From Solwaraspora sp. WMMD791 (GTDB taxonomy: Bacteria > Actinomycetota > Actinomycetes > Mycobacteriales > Micromonosporaceae): a stretch of 64,000 bases of DNA. This document shows positions 36,264 to 45,144 of this stretch, piece by piece. Numbering within the stretch: position 1 is the first letter of the stretch; each line of letters starts with the position of its first letter. Location: positions 2,953,001 through 3,017,000 of the forward strand of contig NZ_CP120737.1 in assembly GCF_029581195.1 (NCBI RefSeq), given 5' to 3'. Below the pieces are notes generated by a model. The model did not search any database. It saw only the letters and a list, made by a program, of their open reading frames with translations, and was not told the origin of the DNA. The position numbers were made by a program, and so were the translations under genes.

Positions 36264-37466
36264 GTGCAGGCCGAGGGCGGAAACGCGGGTGAGCGCCTCA
36301 AACGTATCGAGGCGGTGACCGACCCTGCCCTGTCCGGGCTCAGCTTCGACGCCCTCCTCGTCGAGTCACTGGCCAGAACCGGCCAGTTACTCGACGTCGA
36401 CACCGCAGCGGTCTGCCTGCTCGACGCCCACTCGCAGCAGCTCGTCACCGTCGCCGCCTGGGGCATCGAGGCGTTCCACGGTCACCCGGTGCGGCTGCCG
36501 CTGCGTCGCGGGTACGCCGGGCAGGTCATGTCGTCCGGATCGGCGGTACGGCTGGCCGATCCGGACGACGACAAACTGGCGCACCCCGGGTTGCGCGCCC
36601 AGGGCATCCGATCGCTGCTTGCGGTTCCGGTCACCATCGACGGCAGCGTCACCGGCGTACTGCACGTGGCGAGCCGGGAGCAGCGGACCTACCAGGCCGA
36701 CGACGAACAGATGTTACGTCTCGTCGCCGACCGGATCGCCCTGGCCAGCCACGCCCGGGAACGCCAGGTCGACCGCACCACCACCGTCGCGCTGCAGCAC
36801 GACCTGCTCCCCACCGACCTGCCGACGGTGCCGGGGCTGCAGTTCGCCGCCCGCTACGTCGCCGGGCACGACGTCGGGGTCGGCGGCGACTGGTACGACG
36901 TACTGCCGCTGCCGGACGGCTGGGTCGGGGTTGCGATCGGCGACGTCACCGGGCGAGGGGTGCACGCCGCCACCGTGATGGGCCGGCTACGCAGCGCGCT
37001 GCGCGCGTACGCCCTGGAGACCACCGACCCGGCCGACGTCCTCGCCCGGCTGGACCGCAAGGTGCAGCACTTCGAGCCGGGGATGATGGCCACCGTCTGC
37101 TACGCCACCATCGACCCCACCGCCACAGTGGTGTCGATGTCCACGGCAGGGCATCCGCCACCGGTGGCGGTCGACGGCGACGGGGCACGTTGCCTGCAGG
37201 TCCCCGCCGATCTGCCGTTGGGCACCCGGATCGACCGGCCACGGCGGGTCAGCACCGTCGAGCTCTCCCCCGGCTCCCTGCTGTTCTTCTTCACCGACGG
37301 GTTGGTCGAGCGCTGTGGGCCGACCATCGACAGCGGGCTGCGGCAGGTATGCGAGGCGATCACCGCGTCGAGCGCCGAGACGGCCTGCGTATCGGTGATG
37401 AGTGCCCTGGTCGACGGCCGGCCGCTGGTCGACGACATCGCGATGCTCGCGTTACGCCGCGACTGA
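36264..37466 (+). CDS. GAF domain PP2C (SpoIIE/RsbU-type) phosphatase
   Basis: A cytoplasmic serine phosphatase of the kind that dephosphorylates anti-sigma-factor antagonists. Residues 25-165 form a GAF sensor (LLDVDTAAVCLLD, LAVPVTIDGSVTGVLHVASR). Residues 185-400 form a PP2C_SIG domain with metal-binding motifs GVGGDWYDVLPL, IGDVTGRGVHAA, FFFTDGLVE and DDIAMLAL. There is no kinase or PAS domain. It starts at GTG 36264 with a weak ribosome-binding site, 58 bases after the carrier-protein gene. The short gap would allow read-through from the NRPS operon, but a functional link is unproven. Confidence 0.88.
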   Translation: MQAEGGNAGERLKRIEAVTDPALSGLSFDALLVESLARTGQLLDVDTAAVCLLDAHSQQLVTVAAWGIEAFHGHPVRLPLRRGYAGQVMSSGSAVRLADPDDDKLAHPGLRAQGIRSLLAVPVTIDGSVTGVLHVASREQRTYQADDEQMLRLVADRIALASHARERQVDRTTTVALQHDLLPTDLPTVPGLQFAARYVAGHDVGVGGDWYDVLPLPDGWVGVAIGDVTGRGVHAATVMGRLRSALRAYALETTDPADVLARLDRKVQHFEPGMMATVCYATIDPTATVVSMSTAGHPPPVAVDGDGARCLQVPADLPLGTRIDRPRRVSTVELSPGSLLFFFTDGLVERCGPTIDSGLRQVCEAITASSAETACVSVMSALVDGRPLVDDIAMLALRRD

Positions 37467-37513
37467 CCGCCGCCGGAGCGGGACCGACCGCCGCAGGCGG
37501 CAGGCGGCAGGCG

Positions 37514-38227
37514 TCACGGCCGGCCCACCGACGGCACACCGGCGGCGTCGTGCGGGGCGCGGGCGCGGGGATCGTCCGTGGTACGGGCGGCCGCAGCCGC
37601 GTCGGCCCAGTCGCCCGACCGCCCACCCGCGACCCCCATCGTGGGCGCATCGGCCCCTCGTGGCTGCGCGTCCGGGCTGGTCTTGCGCCCGTTGGCCAGC
37701 GTCACCTGGTCGAAGCGCACCTCGACCGGTTCGGCGTACCGCTTGCCGTTGACCGGATCGTGCCGCATGAACCCGGCGGCGCCGATCCGCACCGTGACAT
37801 CGTACGGGCCCGGACCGGGCACGCTGGCGTTACCGCCGTAGTGGTACAGGAACGGATGCCACAGGAACGGCAACCCGGACGACACGACGCGCCGGCCGTC
37901 CTGCTCGATGTCGATCTCGACCGACAGGCCCGGGACGAACCTGCCGTCCGCCGCGTCGGCCACCGCCACCTCCAGGTGCACGTTGGCCTCGTCCGCCGCC
38001 TCCCGCCACACCAGTTGGCCGCCGACGAGTTCGTACATCCCCTCGGCCCGCTCGTTGACGAACGACACCAGGTAGTCGCCGGCCCGCCGGCTCAACGCCC
38101 CGTCCTCGGCGGCCATCGCGCGTAACGCGTTCGTGTACGCGTGACCCTGCTGCCGGGCGACGGCCAGTTGCGCCTCCGTCGCCTCGTTGCTGGCCCGCAT
38201 CGGTGGTTTCGCGGCTGATGTCGTCAT
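37514..38227 (-). CDS. P19/Tp34-like (Fe2+ transport protein family) protein
   Basis: A 237-residue protein. The middle part (about 70-165) resembles the P19/Tp34 metal-binding family: ANVHLEVAVAD ... GLSVEIDIEQDGRRV ... LWHPFLYHYGGNASVPGPGPYDVTVRIG. Here HYGGN and GPYDVTV match the conserved (H)YG(A/G)N and G-x-Y-x-V strands. No signal peptide is visible, which is odd because family members are extracytoplasmic. The first 70 residues are helical and charged and may be an added domain. The C-terminal 40 residues are low-complexity. It is divergent from the ROK regulator gene. Confidence 0.5.
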   Translation of the reverse strand: MTTSAAKPPMRASNEATEAQLAVARQQGHAYTNALRAMAAEDGALSRRAGDYLVSFVNERAEGMYELVGGQLVWREAADEANVHLEVAVADAADGRFVPGLSVEIDIEQDGRRVVSSGLPFLWHPFLYHYGGNASVPGPGPYDVTVRIGAAGFMRHDPVNGKRYAEPVEVRFDQVTLANGRKTSPDAQPRGADAPTMGVAGGRSGDWADAAAAARTTDDPRARAPHDAAGVPSVGRP

Positions 38228-38393
38228 GATCGTCCTCCGATGCGCTCCGCCGGTGTCCCGACCGGGGCTTACCCCGCCCTGGCCGCACTATTACCCCCTC
38301 GGGAGAGTTCACCGGCGGCTGGTCCGCGACTTGGCCGGGGTGAACGGTCTGCGCCATGCTGGAACCCGGACGAGGTCGGAGGTCGAGTTCAGG

Positions 38394-39575
38394 GTGGCTC
38401 AGGATGAAATCCGTCGGCCCAACGTCGGCGAACTGCTCCGCCACGTACACCTGACCGGGCCGGCCTCCCGGGCGGCGTTGGCGACCCGACTGGGTCTCAA
38501 CCGCAGCACCATCCTGGCGCTGACCGCCGAACTCACCGCAGCCGGCCTGGTCCGCGAGGAGCTACCGGACCGGAAAGGTCGCGCCGGCCGACCCTCCCTG
38601 GTGGTTCGGCCCGAGTCGCAGCGGTTCCACGTCCTCGCCTTCGACGTGGCCGTCGACCGGCTGGTCGCCGCCAGAGTAGGGCTCGGCGGGGTGATCCTCG
38701 ACCGGCGGGAGGCGGTACGGCCACGAGCCGGCGTCGACCTCGACCGGGTCGTCGAGGTACTGGGCCGGTTCGGTCGGCAGTTGCAGGCCGCCGCGCCGCC
38801 CGACTCGGTGTGTGTCGGAGTCGGCGCCTCGTACTGCGGCATGATCTCCCGGGGTGACGGCCTGGTCCGGTACGGGCCCGACCTGGGCTGGGTCGACCAG
38901 GCGTTCGGCGCCGAGCTGGGCGAGCGCCTCGGCCTCGGCCTGCCGGTGCTGGTCGGCAACGAAGCTCACCTCGGCGCCCTGGCCGAACAGCAGCGCGGCG
39001 CCGGTGCCGGCTTCCGCAACCTGATCTACCTGCACGGTGATGTCGGCGTCGGTGGCGGGATCATCGTCGGCGGCAAGTTGCTCGACGGCGACGGCGGATA
39101 CGGCTCGGAGGTCGGCCACATGGTGGTCAACCCGCACGGCGGCCGGGACTGTCTCTGCGGATCCGCCGGCTGCCTGGAGGCCGAGGTGGGCGAGCGGGCA
39201 CTGCTCGACGCCGCCGGACGCCCGGCCGAGCTGTTCGGCCACGATGCCGTACGGGAGGTCGTGCACGCCGCGCACGACGGCGACGGCCAGGCGCGCGAAG
39301 CGTTGAACCTGGTCGGTGACTGGTTGGGGGTCGGCGTGGCCAACCTGATAAACCTGTTCAACCCCGGCGTCGTGCTGTTCGGCGGAATGCTGCAGGACCT
39401 CTACCCCGCGACCGCCCCGGCGGTTGCGGCCCGGATCGACCGCCATGTGTTGCCCGTGGCCCGGGAGCGGGTCGAGCTACGGATCTCGGCATTCGGCGCC
39501 GACACCACCCTGGTCGGCGCAGCGGAACTCGGCTTCTCCCGGCTGCTGGCCGACCCGCTCGCTGCCCCTGCCTGA
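38394..39575 (+). CDS. ROK family transcriptional regulator
   Basis: A 393-residue NagC/XylR-like repressor. The N-terminal winged HTH reads GELLRHVHLTGPASRAALATRLGLNRSTILALTAEL. The C-terminal ROK domain has VGVGASYCGMIS, LHGDVGVGGGIIVGGKLLDG and the zinc motif HMVVNPHGGRDCLCGSAGCLE. The start is taken as GTG 38394, 11 bases after GGAGG; the frame is open upstream to 38187 but that stretch overlaps the divergent P19-like gene and has no HTH similarity. Such regulators usually sense sugars or their phosphates. No sugar gene is adjacent, so the target is unknown. Confidence 0.88.
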   Translation: MAQDEIRRPNVGELLRHVHLTGPASRAALATRLGLNRSTILALTAELTAAGLVREELPDRKGRAGRPSLVVRPESQRFHVLAFDVAVDRLVAARVGLGGVILDRREAVRPRAGVDLDRVVEVLGRFGRQLQAAAPPDSVCVGVGASYCGMISRGDGLVRYGPDLGWVDQAFGAELGERLGLGLPVLVGNEAHLGALAEQQRGAGAGFRNLIYLHGDVGVGGGIIVGGKLLDGDGGYGSEVGHMVVNPHGGRDCLCGSAGCLEAEVGERALLDAAGRPAELFGHDAVREVVHAAHDGDGQAREALNLVGDWLGVGVANLINLFNPGVVLFGGMLQDLYPATAPAVAARIDRHVLPVARERVELRISAFGADTTLVGAAELGFSRLLADPLAAPA

Positions 39576-39600
39576 CCGCGAGCACGGTGCTCAGGCAGGG
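39566..39600 (+). terminator. Hairpin overlapping the end of the ROK gene
   Basis: CCCTGCCTGA (39566-39575, including the stop codon) pairs perfectly with TCAGGCAGGG (39591-39600). An alternative inner stem GAGCAC/GTGCTC lies in the loop. It separates the ROK gene from the CPBP protease gene 130 bases on. Confidence 0.5.
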
Positions 39601-39729
39601 TCAGGGACAGTCCCCCGCGCGAGCTACCCGAAGTGTCCACCCGACGGTGACGACCCACAGGTCGGTTCCTTCATAGCCTCTTGGCGACGACGGCAGCAGG
39701 TGAGCTGCCAGTTCGACGAAGGAGCACTC

Positions 39730-40566
39730 ATGCGTCTGGTGAAACAACTCGTGGCGGTCGCGGCGGTGGCATTCGTCGGCAGCCGGGTGCTCGCCGGCGT
39801 CGGCGGCAGTACCTGGCTGACGCTGGCAGCGGGTGTCGCGACAGCCGTCGCCGCGATCCTGGTCTACGCCTGGGTGGTACGGCGTACCGAACACCGGGTG
39901 CCGACGGAGGTCGCCTGCGGCGGGGCAGCGGTGCCGACCATCCGGGGCGTACTGATCGGGGTCGCCATGTTCACGGCCGTCATCGTCACCATCGCCTTCC
40001 TCGGCGGCTACCACGTCCACGGCCTGGGCTCGGTGTCGGGTGCGCTGGCGCTCGTCGGGTTCATGGCCGCCGTCGCCGTCACCGAGGAACTGCTCTTCCG
40101 GGGCGTACTGTTCCGGATCGTCGAGGAACGCACCGGCACCTGGATCGCGCTGCTGCTGACCGGTGTCGTGTTCGGCCTGGCGCACCTGCCCAACCCGGAC
40201 GCCGGGCTGTGGGGCGCGACCGCGATCGCCGTCGAGGCCGGCTTCATGCTGGCCGCCTGCTACGTCGCCACCCGTAGCCTGTGGCTGCCGATCGGGCTGC
40301 ACTTCGGCTGGAACTTCGCCGCCGGCGGCATCTTCGGCACCGCCGTCTCCGGCACCGGCCAGCCGGACGGACTCCTGGACGCCACCACCTCGGGCCCGGC
40401 CCTGCTCACCGGCGGCGCCTTCGGACCGGAGGGAAGCCTGTACGCGGTAGCCGCCGGAATGATCCTGACCGTCGTGTTCCTGTGGCTGGCCCACCGGCGC
40501 GGGCACATCGTCGCCCGCCGTCGGCGTACGGCCGAGGTCGGGCCGGTTGCTACGGTCGCCCGGTGA
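39730..40566 (+). CDS. CPBP (Abi/CAAX) family intramembrane metalloprotease
   Basis: A 278-residue membrane protein with about 8 hydrophobic segments. It carries the three family motifs: EELLFRGVLFR (EExxxR), GLAHL (second motif His) and HFGWNF (H-x-x-x-N/B). These form a glutamate/histidine active site in the membrane. The ATG follows AAGGAG by 6 bases. It is translationally coupled to the downstream histidine kinase (GTGA overlap), which suggests a shared role in membrane signalling; the substrate is unknown. Confidence 0.88.
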   Translation: MRLVKQLVAVAAVAFVGSRVLAGVGGSTWLTLAAGVATAVAAILVYAWVVRRTEHRVPTEVACGGAAVPTIRGVLIGVAMFTAVIVTIAFLGGYHVHGLGSVSGALALVGFMAAVAVTEELLFRGVLFRIVEERTGTWIALLLTGVVFGLAHLPNPDAGLWGATAIAVEAGFMLAACYVATRSLWLPIGLHFGWNFAAGGIFGTAVSGTGQPDGLLDATTSGPALLTGGAFGPEGSLYAVAAGMILTVVFLWLAHRRGHIVARRRRTAEVGPVATVAR

Positions 40567-41717
40567 CCGACCCCCGGGGAGTCCGGCAGCTGTGGCGGCG
40601 CTGCGACGTCACGGTCCGGGATCTTCCGTTGGCGCTGCTACTCGCCCTCGCGACGATGGTGCCGGCGCTCGACAACCGGGGTACGCGGCTCGGTGACCTG
40701 CCGGACCGCCCGTTCGACCTGCTGGCCGTCGCCGTGGTCGCCCTGCAGTGCCTGCCGCTGGCCGGCCGCCGCCGCTGGCCGGGCGTCTGCCTCGGCCTGG
40801 TGTCGGTCGGCTTCGCGATCGACCAGCTGCTCGGCTACCACACGGTCGCGGGGACCGCGCTACCGATCGCGTTGCTGAGCGCGGGAATCCATCTGGGACG
40901 GCACCGGCGGGCCACCCTGGTCGCGGTCTCCGCCGCGTACGTGCTGTTGGCCGTCGCTCTCGACCAGCGCGGGTCGACCGAAGGCCTGGCCGGGTTCGTC
41001 ACGTTCTACCTGGCCCTGGCCTTGGCCTGGGGTGCCGGGGCGTGGCTGCGGACGTCCCGGGCGGCCGAGGCGCAGCACCGCCGGCACGTCGCCGAGAGCA
41101 CCCGGATCGCCGAACGCACCCGGATCGCCCGCGAACTTCACGACGTCGTGACGCACCACGTGACGGCGATGGTGGTGCAGGCCGAGGCGGCACGCTACCT
41201 GACCGCCGCCCCGGACCGCCTCGACCAGACGCTGACCACGATCACCGACACCGGCCGGCGGGCGATCTCGGACCTGCGGAACCTGCTCGACCTGCTCGAC
41301 CCCGATCACAGCGGTACGGCGTCCACATCGTCCCTGCGTGAACTCCGCACCCTGGTCGAGCGGGCCAGGCAGGCCGGTCAACCGGTGGAGTTCACACAGG
41401 AGGGCAGGCCACCGGAGTCGGCTGGTAGCGCCGAGGCGACCAGCTACCGAGTGGTCCAGGAAGCCTTGACGAACGCACTCAAGTACGACCACGGTGGGCC
41501 GACAGCGCTGCACGTCCGATACGACGAGACGGAGATCACGGTGACGGTCAGCAGCGCGGGATCGGGGTCGAGCGCCGGATCCCCCGGCGGCGCGGGGCGC
41601 GGCCTTGCCGGCCTGGCCGAGCGGGTCAGCCTGCTCGGCGGCGACTTCGACGCCGGCCGGCAGCCGGGCGGCGGTTTCCTGGTCCGCGCCCGCATCCCCA
41701 CCGGCAGCCCGGCGTGA
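40563..41717 (+). CDS. NarL/DesK-type sensor histidine kinase
   Basis: A 384-residue membrane sensor kinase. The N-terminal half has 4-5 hydrophobic segments, followed by a short coiled linker. The HisKA_3 dimerisation box is ARELHDVVTHHVTAMVVQAE, with the phosphorylatable His in ELHD. The HATPase domain has SYRVVQEALTNALKYDHGG (N box) and GRGLAGLAERVSLLGGDF (G box). It starts at GTG 40563 inside the stop of the CPBP gene, and its own stop overlaps the response-regulator start, so all three genes form one unit. Confidence 0.92.
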   Translation: MTDPRGVRQLWRRCDVTVRDLPLALLLALATMVPALDNRGTRLGDLPDRPFDLLAVAVVALQCLPLAGRRRWPGVCLGLVSVGFAIDQLLGYHTVAGTALPIALLSAGIHLGRHRRATLVAVSAAYVLLAVALDQRGSTEGLAGFVTFYLALALAWGAGAWLRTSRAAEAQHRRHVAESTRIAERTRIARELHDVVTHHVTAMVVQAEAARYLTAAPDRLDQTLTTITDTGRRAISDLRNLLDLLDPDHSGTASTSSLRELRTLVERARQAGQPVEFTQEGRPPESAGSAEATSYRVVQEALTNALKYDHGGPTALHVRYDETEITVTVSSAGSGSSAGSPGGAGRGLAGLAERVSLLGGDFDAGRQPGGGFLVRARIPTGSPA

Positions 41718-42373
41718 CCGCGCCGGTCCGGGTGCTGATCTGCGACGACCAGGCGCTGATCCGTACCGGCTTCGCGACGATCATCGGCGCGCAGCCAGAC
41801 CTTGAGGTCGTCGGCGAGTGCGGCGACGGGCAGGCCGCCGTCGACCTCGCCGGCCGGCTACGCCCCGACGTGGTGGTGATGGACGTACGGATGCCGGTGC
41901 TCGACGGTATCGAGGCGACCCGCAGGCTCGCCGGGGCCGGCGTTGCGGATCCCGTCAAGGTGCTCGTGGTGACGACCTTCAACCTCGACGAGTACGTGTA
42001 CGAGGCGCTGCGCGCGGGAGCGAGCGGGTTCCTGCTCAAGGACGCGCCGCCGGCCCAGTTGCTGCACGGCATCCGGACCGTCGCCACCGGCGCGGCGTTG
42101 CTGGCCCCGGAGGTCACCCGCCAACTCGTCGGCCGGTACGCGGCCCGGATCCGCCCCACCGACGACGCACCGGCCGGCGTACCGCTGACTCCGCGCGAGC
42201 TGGAGGTGCTCCGGCTGATCGCCAACGGCCTGTCCAACAGTGAGATCGCCGCGACCCTGGTGATCAGCCAGGAGACCGTCAAAACGTACGTGTCACGCAT
42301 CCTCACGAAGCTGGACCTGCGCGACCGCGTCCAGGCCGTGGTGTACGCGTACCGCCGGGGTCTGGTGACCTGA
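41714..42373 (+). CDS. NarL/LuxR-type response regulator
   Basis: A 219-residue regulator. The receiver domain has acidic residues D11-D12, phospho-acceptor D57 (VVVMDVRMPVLDG), a switch Thr in VLVVTTF and the conserved Lys in FLLKDAPP. The C-terminal LuxR helix-turn-helix reads LTPRELEVLRLIANGLSNSEIAATLVISQETVKTYVSRILTKL. GTG 41714 overlaps the kinase stop by four bases, so the two form a cognate pair. Its targets may include the CPBP gene upstream in the same unit; that is a guess. Confidence 0.95.
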   Translation: MTAPVRVLICDDQALIRTGFATIIGAQPDLEVVGECGDGQAAVDLAGRLRPDVVVMDVRMPVLDGIEATRRLAGAGVADPVKVLVVTTFNLDEYVYEALRAGASGFLLKDAPPAQLLHGIRTVATGAALLAPEVTRQLVGRYAARIRPTDDAPAGVPLTPRELEVLRLIANGLSNSEIAATLVISQETVKTYVSRILTKLDLRDRVQAVVYAYRRGLVT

Positions 42374-42410
42374 GCGGCCCCCGGGCCGGGCCCTTCGGTC
42401 GATTCCCGCT

Positions 42411-42483
42411 GATGACAAAGTCATCCCAAACAGTTGACAGCGTCATCTCAGCTGCCTACGCTGACTGTGATGACGTTGTCATC
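42411..42483 (+). promoter_or_regulatory. Promoter flanked by two matching operators (TetR-type)
   Basis: Two inverted repeats with the same arms, GATGACAAAGTCATC (42411-42425) and GATGACGTTGTCATC (42469-42483), flank a near-consensus promoter: TTGACA (42434-42439), a 17-base spacer and TACGCT (42457-42462). An extra half-site GTCATC is at 42442-42447. The promoter drives the SDR gene at 42564. The TetR gene at 44509, last of the rightward set, is the obvious candidate to bind these sites. Confidence 0.75.
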
Positions 42484-42563
42484 TTACAACGCCGGAGCCC
42501 TCGGCCGCGGGAGTCAAAACCGCAGGAACGCCGTGGGCCCGGCGCAATCGTCGAGGAGTGTCG

Positions 42564-43565
42564 ATGAAAATCTTTCTCACGGGTGGATCGGGCTTCGCCG
42601 GAGGAGCAATCCTGCGGCGGCTGGTCGACGACGGGCACACGGTGCACGCGCTCGCGCGGTCCACGACGGCTGCGGACGCGATCACATCGGCCGGCGGGCT
42701 CCCGGTCGACGGCGACCTGTCGGACCTGGTCAAGTCCGGCAGCGGGCAGGCATGGCTATCGATTCTCGACGAGGTCGACGCCGTGGTGCACGCGGCGGCC
42801 TTCATGGCCTTCTGGGGGCCCGACCAGGTCTTCGTCGACCGCAACCTGCTGCCGACCCGCGCCCTCTACCAGGCCGCCGTGAACGCACGCGTCAAGCGAT
42901 TCGTCCTGGTGTCCGCAGCCAGCGTCTCCACCGGCACCAATCACGACCACACCGTCGACGAAAGCTCCGACCCGGGCAAGGCGAACATCGCCTACAGCCG
43001 CGTGAAGCTCCGCACCGAGCAGGAACTGCTTGCCCTGCCGCACGGGAACACCTCCCTGGTCGTCATCCGACCACCGTTCCTGTGGGGCCAGGGCATGACC
43101 CACACCTTGCAGGGATTCATCGACTCCGTCGAAGCCGGCCGATTCTCCTGGATCGACGGAGGGCGGCACCTGGTCGACATCTGCCACGTCGACAACCTCG
43201 CCCACATCATCACGCTGGCACTCGACCGTGGGGATCACGGCTTGATCTGCTACGTCACCGACGGCAGCCCGCGCCGCGCCCGCGACTTTTTCACCCCGCT
43301 GCTGGCCACCCGCGGCATCGACGTCAGCAAGGCCAACAGCGTCCCCCTGGCAGTCGCCTCACCGCTGGCCACGCTCATGCAGGCCGTCGCGAAGGCGCGT
43401 CGCAGCGCCACCGCGCCACCGATCACCCCGTGGATCGTCTCGTTCATGGGCCGCGACCGCGTCTACGACATCTCCCGCGCACGACTTCGACTGGGCTATC
43501 AGCCGGCGATCACCGTGGAAGAAGGACTCCGGCGAATGGCGCAATCCCCCACCATGGGCCGCTGA
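42564..43565 (+). CDS. Extended SDR (NAD(P)-dependent epimerase/dehydratase-like) oxidoreductase
   Basis: A 333-residue extended short-chain dehydrogenase. It has the N-terminal Rossmann motif IFLTGGSGFAGGAILRRL, VDAVVHAAAF, a catalytic Ser in VLVSAASVST and the YSRVK (YxxxK) active site. RPPFLWGQGM and the C-terminal half resemble 3-beta-hydroxysteroid dehydrogenase or dihydroflavonol reductase-like members. The ATG at 42564 follows GAGGAG; a GTG two codons earlier overlaps that site. It is the first gene behind the operator-flanked promoter, ahead of an enoyl-CoA hydratase and TetR. The substrate is unknown. Confidence 0.85.
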   Translation: MKIFLTGGSGFAGGAILRRLVDDGHTVHALARSTTAADAITSAGGLPVDGDLSDLVKSGSGQAWLSILDEVDAVVHAAAFMAFWGPDQVFVDRNLLPTRALYQAAVNARVKRFVLVSAASVSTGTNHDHTVDESSDPGKANIAYSRVKLRTEQELLALPHGNTSLVVIRPPFLWGQGMTHTLQGFIDSVEAGRFSWIDGGRHLVDICHVDNLAHIITLALDRGDHGLICYVTDGSPRRARDFFTPLLATRGIDVSKANSVPLAVASPLATLMQAVAKARRSATAPPITPWIVSFMGRDRVYDISRARLRLGYQPAITVEEGLRRMAQSPTMGR

Positions 43566-43616
43566 ACCTCGCGCCTACGCCACACTCCCGCCACTCGACC
43601 AGCGAAAGGAACTTTC

Positions 43617-44432
43617 ATGAAGCAGTTCACAGTGGATGACCAGACGTCGAAGGTACGTCGAGTCACCTTCGCGAGTCCACCGTTCAACCTGATCGGCGCG
43701 GACACGATGGCTGAGCTGTTCGACATCGTCGACCGGCTGAGCGGCGAGGAACAGGTCAGCGTCGTCATCTTCGACAGCGCAACGCCGGGATTCTTCTTCA
43801 ACCACGTCGACGGCGCCCAGATCCCGGCCATCGCGGCGATGGCCGGCAGCGGGCCCCTGCCCGGGTTCGTCGAACTCGGCGTGCGCCTGGCTGCCGCACC
43901 GTTCGTCAGCATCGCGTCGATCCGGGGACGTACCCGTGGCGGCGGCGCGGAGTACACCGCCGCCTTCGACCTGCGCTACGCCAGCCGGGAACAGGCGATC
44001 TTCGGCCAGCCCGAGGCCGCCTTCGGTCTGGTCCCCGGCGCCGAACGACTGACCCACCTCCTCGGCCGCGACCGAGCTCTGGAGGTACTCCTGACCGGTC
44101 AGGACTACGACGCGGACCGGGCCGAACAGTACGGCTGGGTCACCCGGGCGATCCCCGACGCCGAACTCGACGACTTCGTCGACGCTGTGGCCCGGCGTAT
44201 CGCCAGCTTCGACAAGCAAGCCATCACGGCGGTCAAAGCCGAGGTGAACCGCTCCACCTTGCCGCCGGAGGAGAACCTGCTGGCGTCGTTCGTCGAGTCC
44301 GCCCGATCCGCCGCGGGACCTGTCGCCCAGGCTCGCGGGCGGGCCGTCGGCAAACTCATCGCCCAGATCGGGATCGACGACGTCGAGCGAAACCTGGGCC
44401 ACCACCTCGAGTCGCTGGCCGAACAGCCGTAG
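43617..44432 (+). CDS. Enoyl-CoA hydratase/isomerase family protein
   Basis: A 271-residue crotonase-fold protein: PPFNLIGADTMAEL at the N-terminus, the oxyanion-hole stretch ASIRGRTRGGGAEYTAAFDLRYAS, and GQPEAAFGLVPGAERLTHLLGRDRALEVLLTG. The usual Glu of the first catalytic position falls in GGGAEY; the second acidic position is less clear, so it may be a hydratase, isomerase or another crotonase. AAAGGAAC lies before the ATG. It lies 51 bases after the SDR gene under the same promoter. Confidence 0.85.
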   Translation: MKQFTVDDQTSKVRRVTFASPPFNLIGADTMAELFDIVDRLSGEEQVSVVIFDSATPGFFFNHVDGAQIPAIAAMAGSGPLPGFVELGVRLAAAPFVSIASIRGRTRGGGAEYTAAFDLRYASREQAIFGQPEAAFGLVPGAERLTHLLGRDRALEVLLTGQDYDADRAEQYGWVTRAIPDAELDDFVDAVARRIASFDKQAITAVKAEVNRSTLPPEENLLASFVESARSAAGPVAQARGRAVGKLIAQIGIDDVERNLGHHLESLAEQP

Positions 44433-44508
44433 CAACCTCAGGGGCGGGTAGCCACAACCTTCGGCTACGGTCGGCAAACGCGTTCCAACCCGGCCATAGG
44501 ATGAGCGA

Positions 44509-45114
44509 ATGATCCGGGCTGAAACCGCCGCCGCGACACGCCAGGCCCTGCTCGAAGCGGCGGCCGAGCTGCTTGACCACGGCGGCCTCGAAGCCGTGAC
44601 CCTCCGTGCCGTTGGAGCGCGGGCAGGGGTCACCCGTGGAGCTCCCTACCGGCACTTCCCGGACAAGGAACACCTCATGATCGCCGTCGGCAGCCAGGCG
44701 TGGGACGAACTCGGTCAACGGATCGGCGCCATCCACCGAGACCCCAGCCTCACACCGGCCGCAAAGCTGCGGGCCCTCCTCGCCGCTTTCATCAACCTCG
44801 CCCGCCGCCAACCCCATCTCTACCGTCTGATGTTCAGCAGCCCCGCCAGCGATCCCACCGCGTTCGCCCGGGCTGCCCAGCCCACGCAGGACGAATCCCT
44901 GCGAGTAGTCGCCGGCGTGACCGGCGAACACGATGCCCGCCGATACGCCGCCCTGCTCCTCGCCAGTGCCGACGGCATCGCCGGCATGGAACTCACCGGC
45001 CAGCTCGAAGGCGACAAATGGCACACCACCGCCGAAGAGCTGATCGACACGCTCGTCACCATGGTCGCCGGCCAAACCCGCGGCAGCGCCACGGAGGCGG
45101 CGGTCAGTTCCTGA
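44509..45114 (+). CDS. TetR family transcriptional regulator
   Basis: A 201-residue TetR-type repressor. The N-terminal DNA-binding domain reads TRQALLEAAAELLDHGGLEAVTLRAVGARAGVTRGAPYRHFPDKEHLM. The C-terminal ligand-binding part resembles the WHG-type TetR C-terminus (HLYRLMFSSP). It closes the SDR/enoyl-CoA hydratase group and lies 76 bases after the hydratase gene. The paired GATGAC-N3-GTCATC repeats at the group's promoter have the size and symmetry expected of its operator, which would make the set autoregulated. Confidence 0.92.
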   Translation: MIRAETAAATRQALLEAAAELLDHGGLEAVTLRAVGARAGVTRGAPYRHFPDKEHLMIAVGSQAWDELGQRIGAIHRDPSLTPAAKLRALLAAFINLARRQPHLYRLMFSSPASDPTAFARAAQPTQDESLRVVAGVTGEHDARRYAALLLASADGIAGMELTGQLEGDKWHTTAEELIDTLVTMVAGQTRGSATEAAVSS

Positions 45115-45144
45115 CGGCGTGCGCGTGACACTCGGGGGCCGGTG

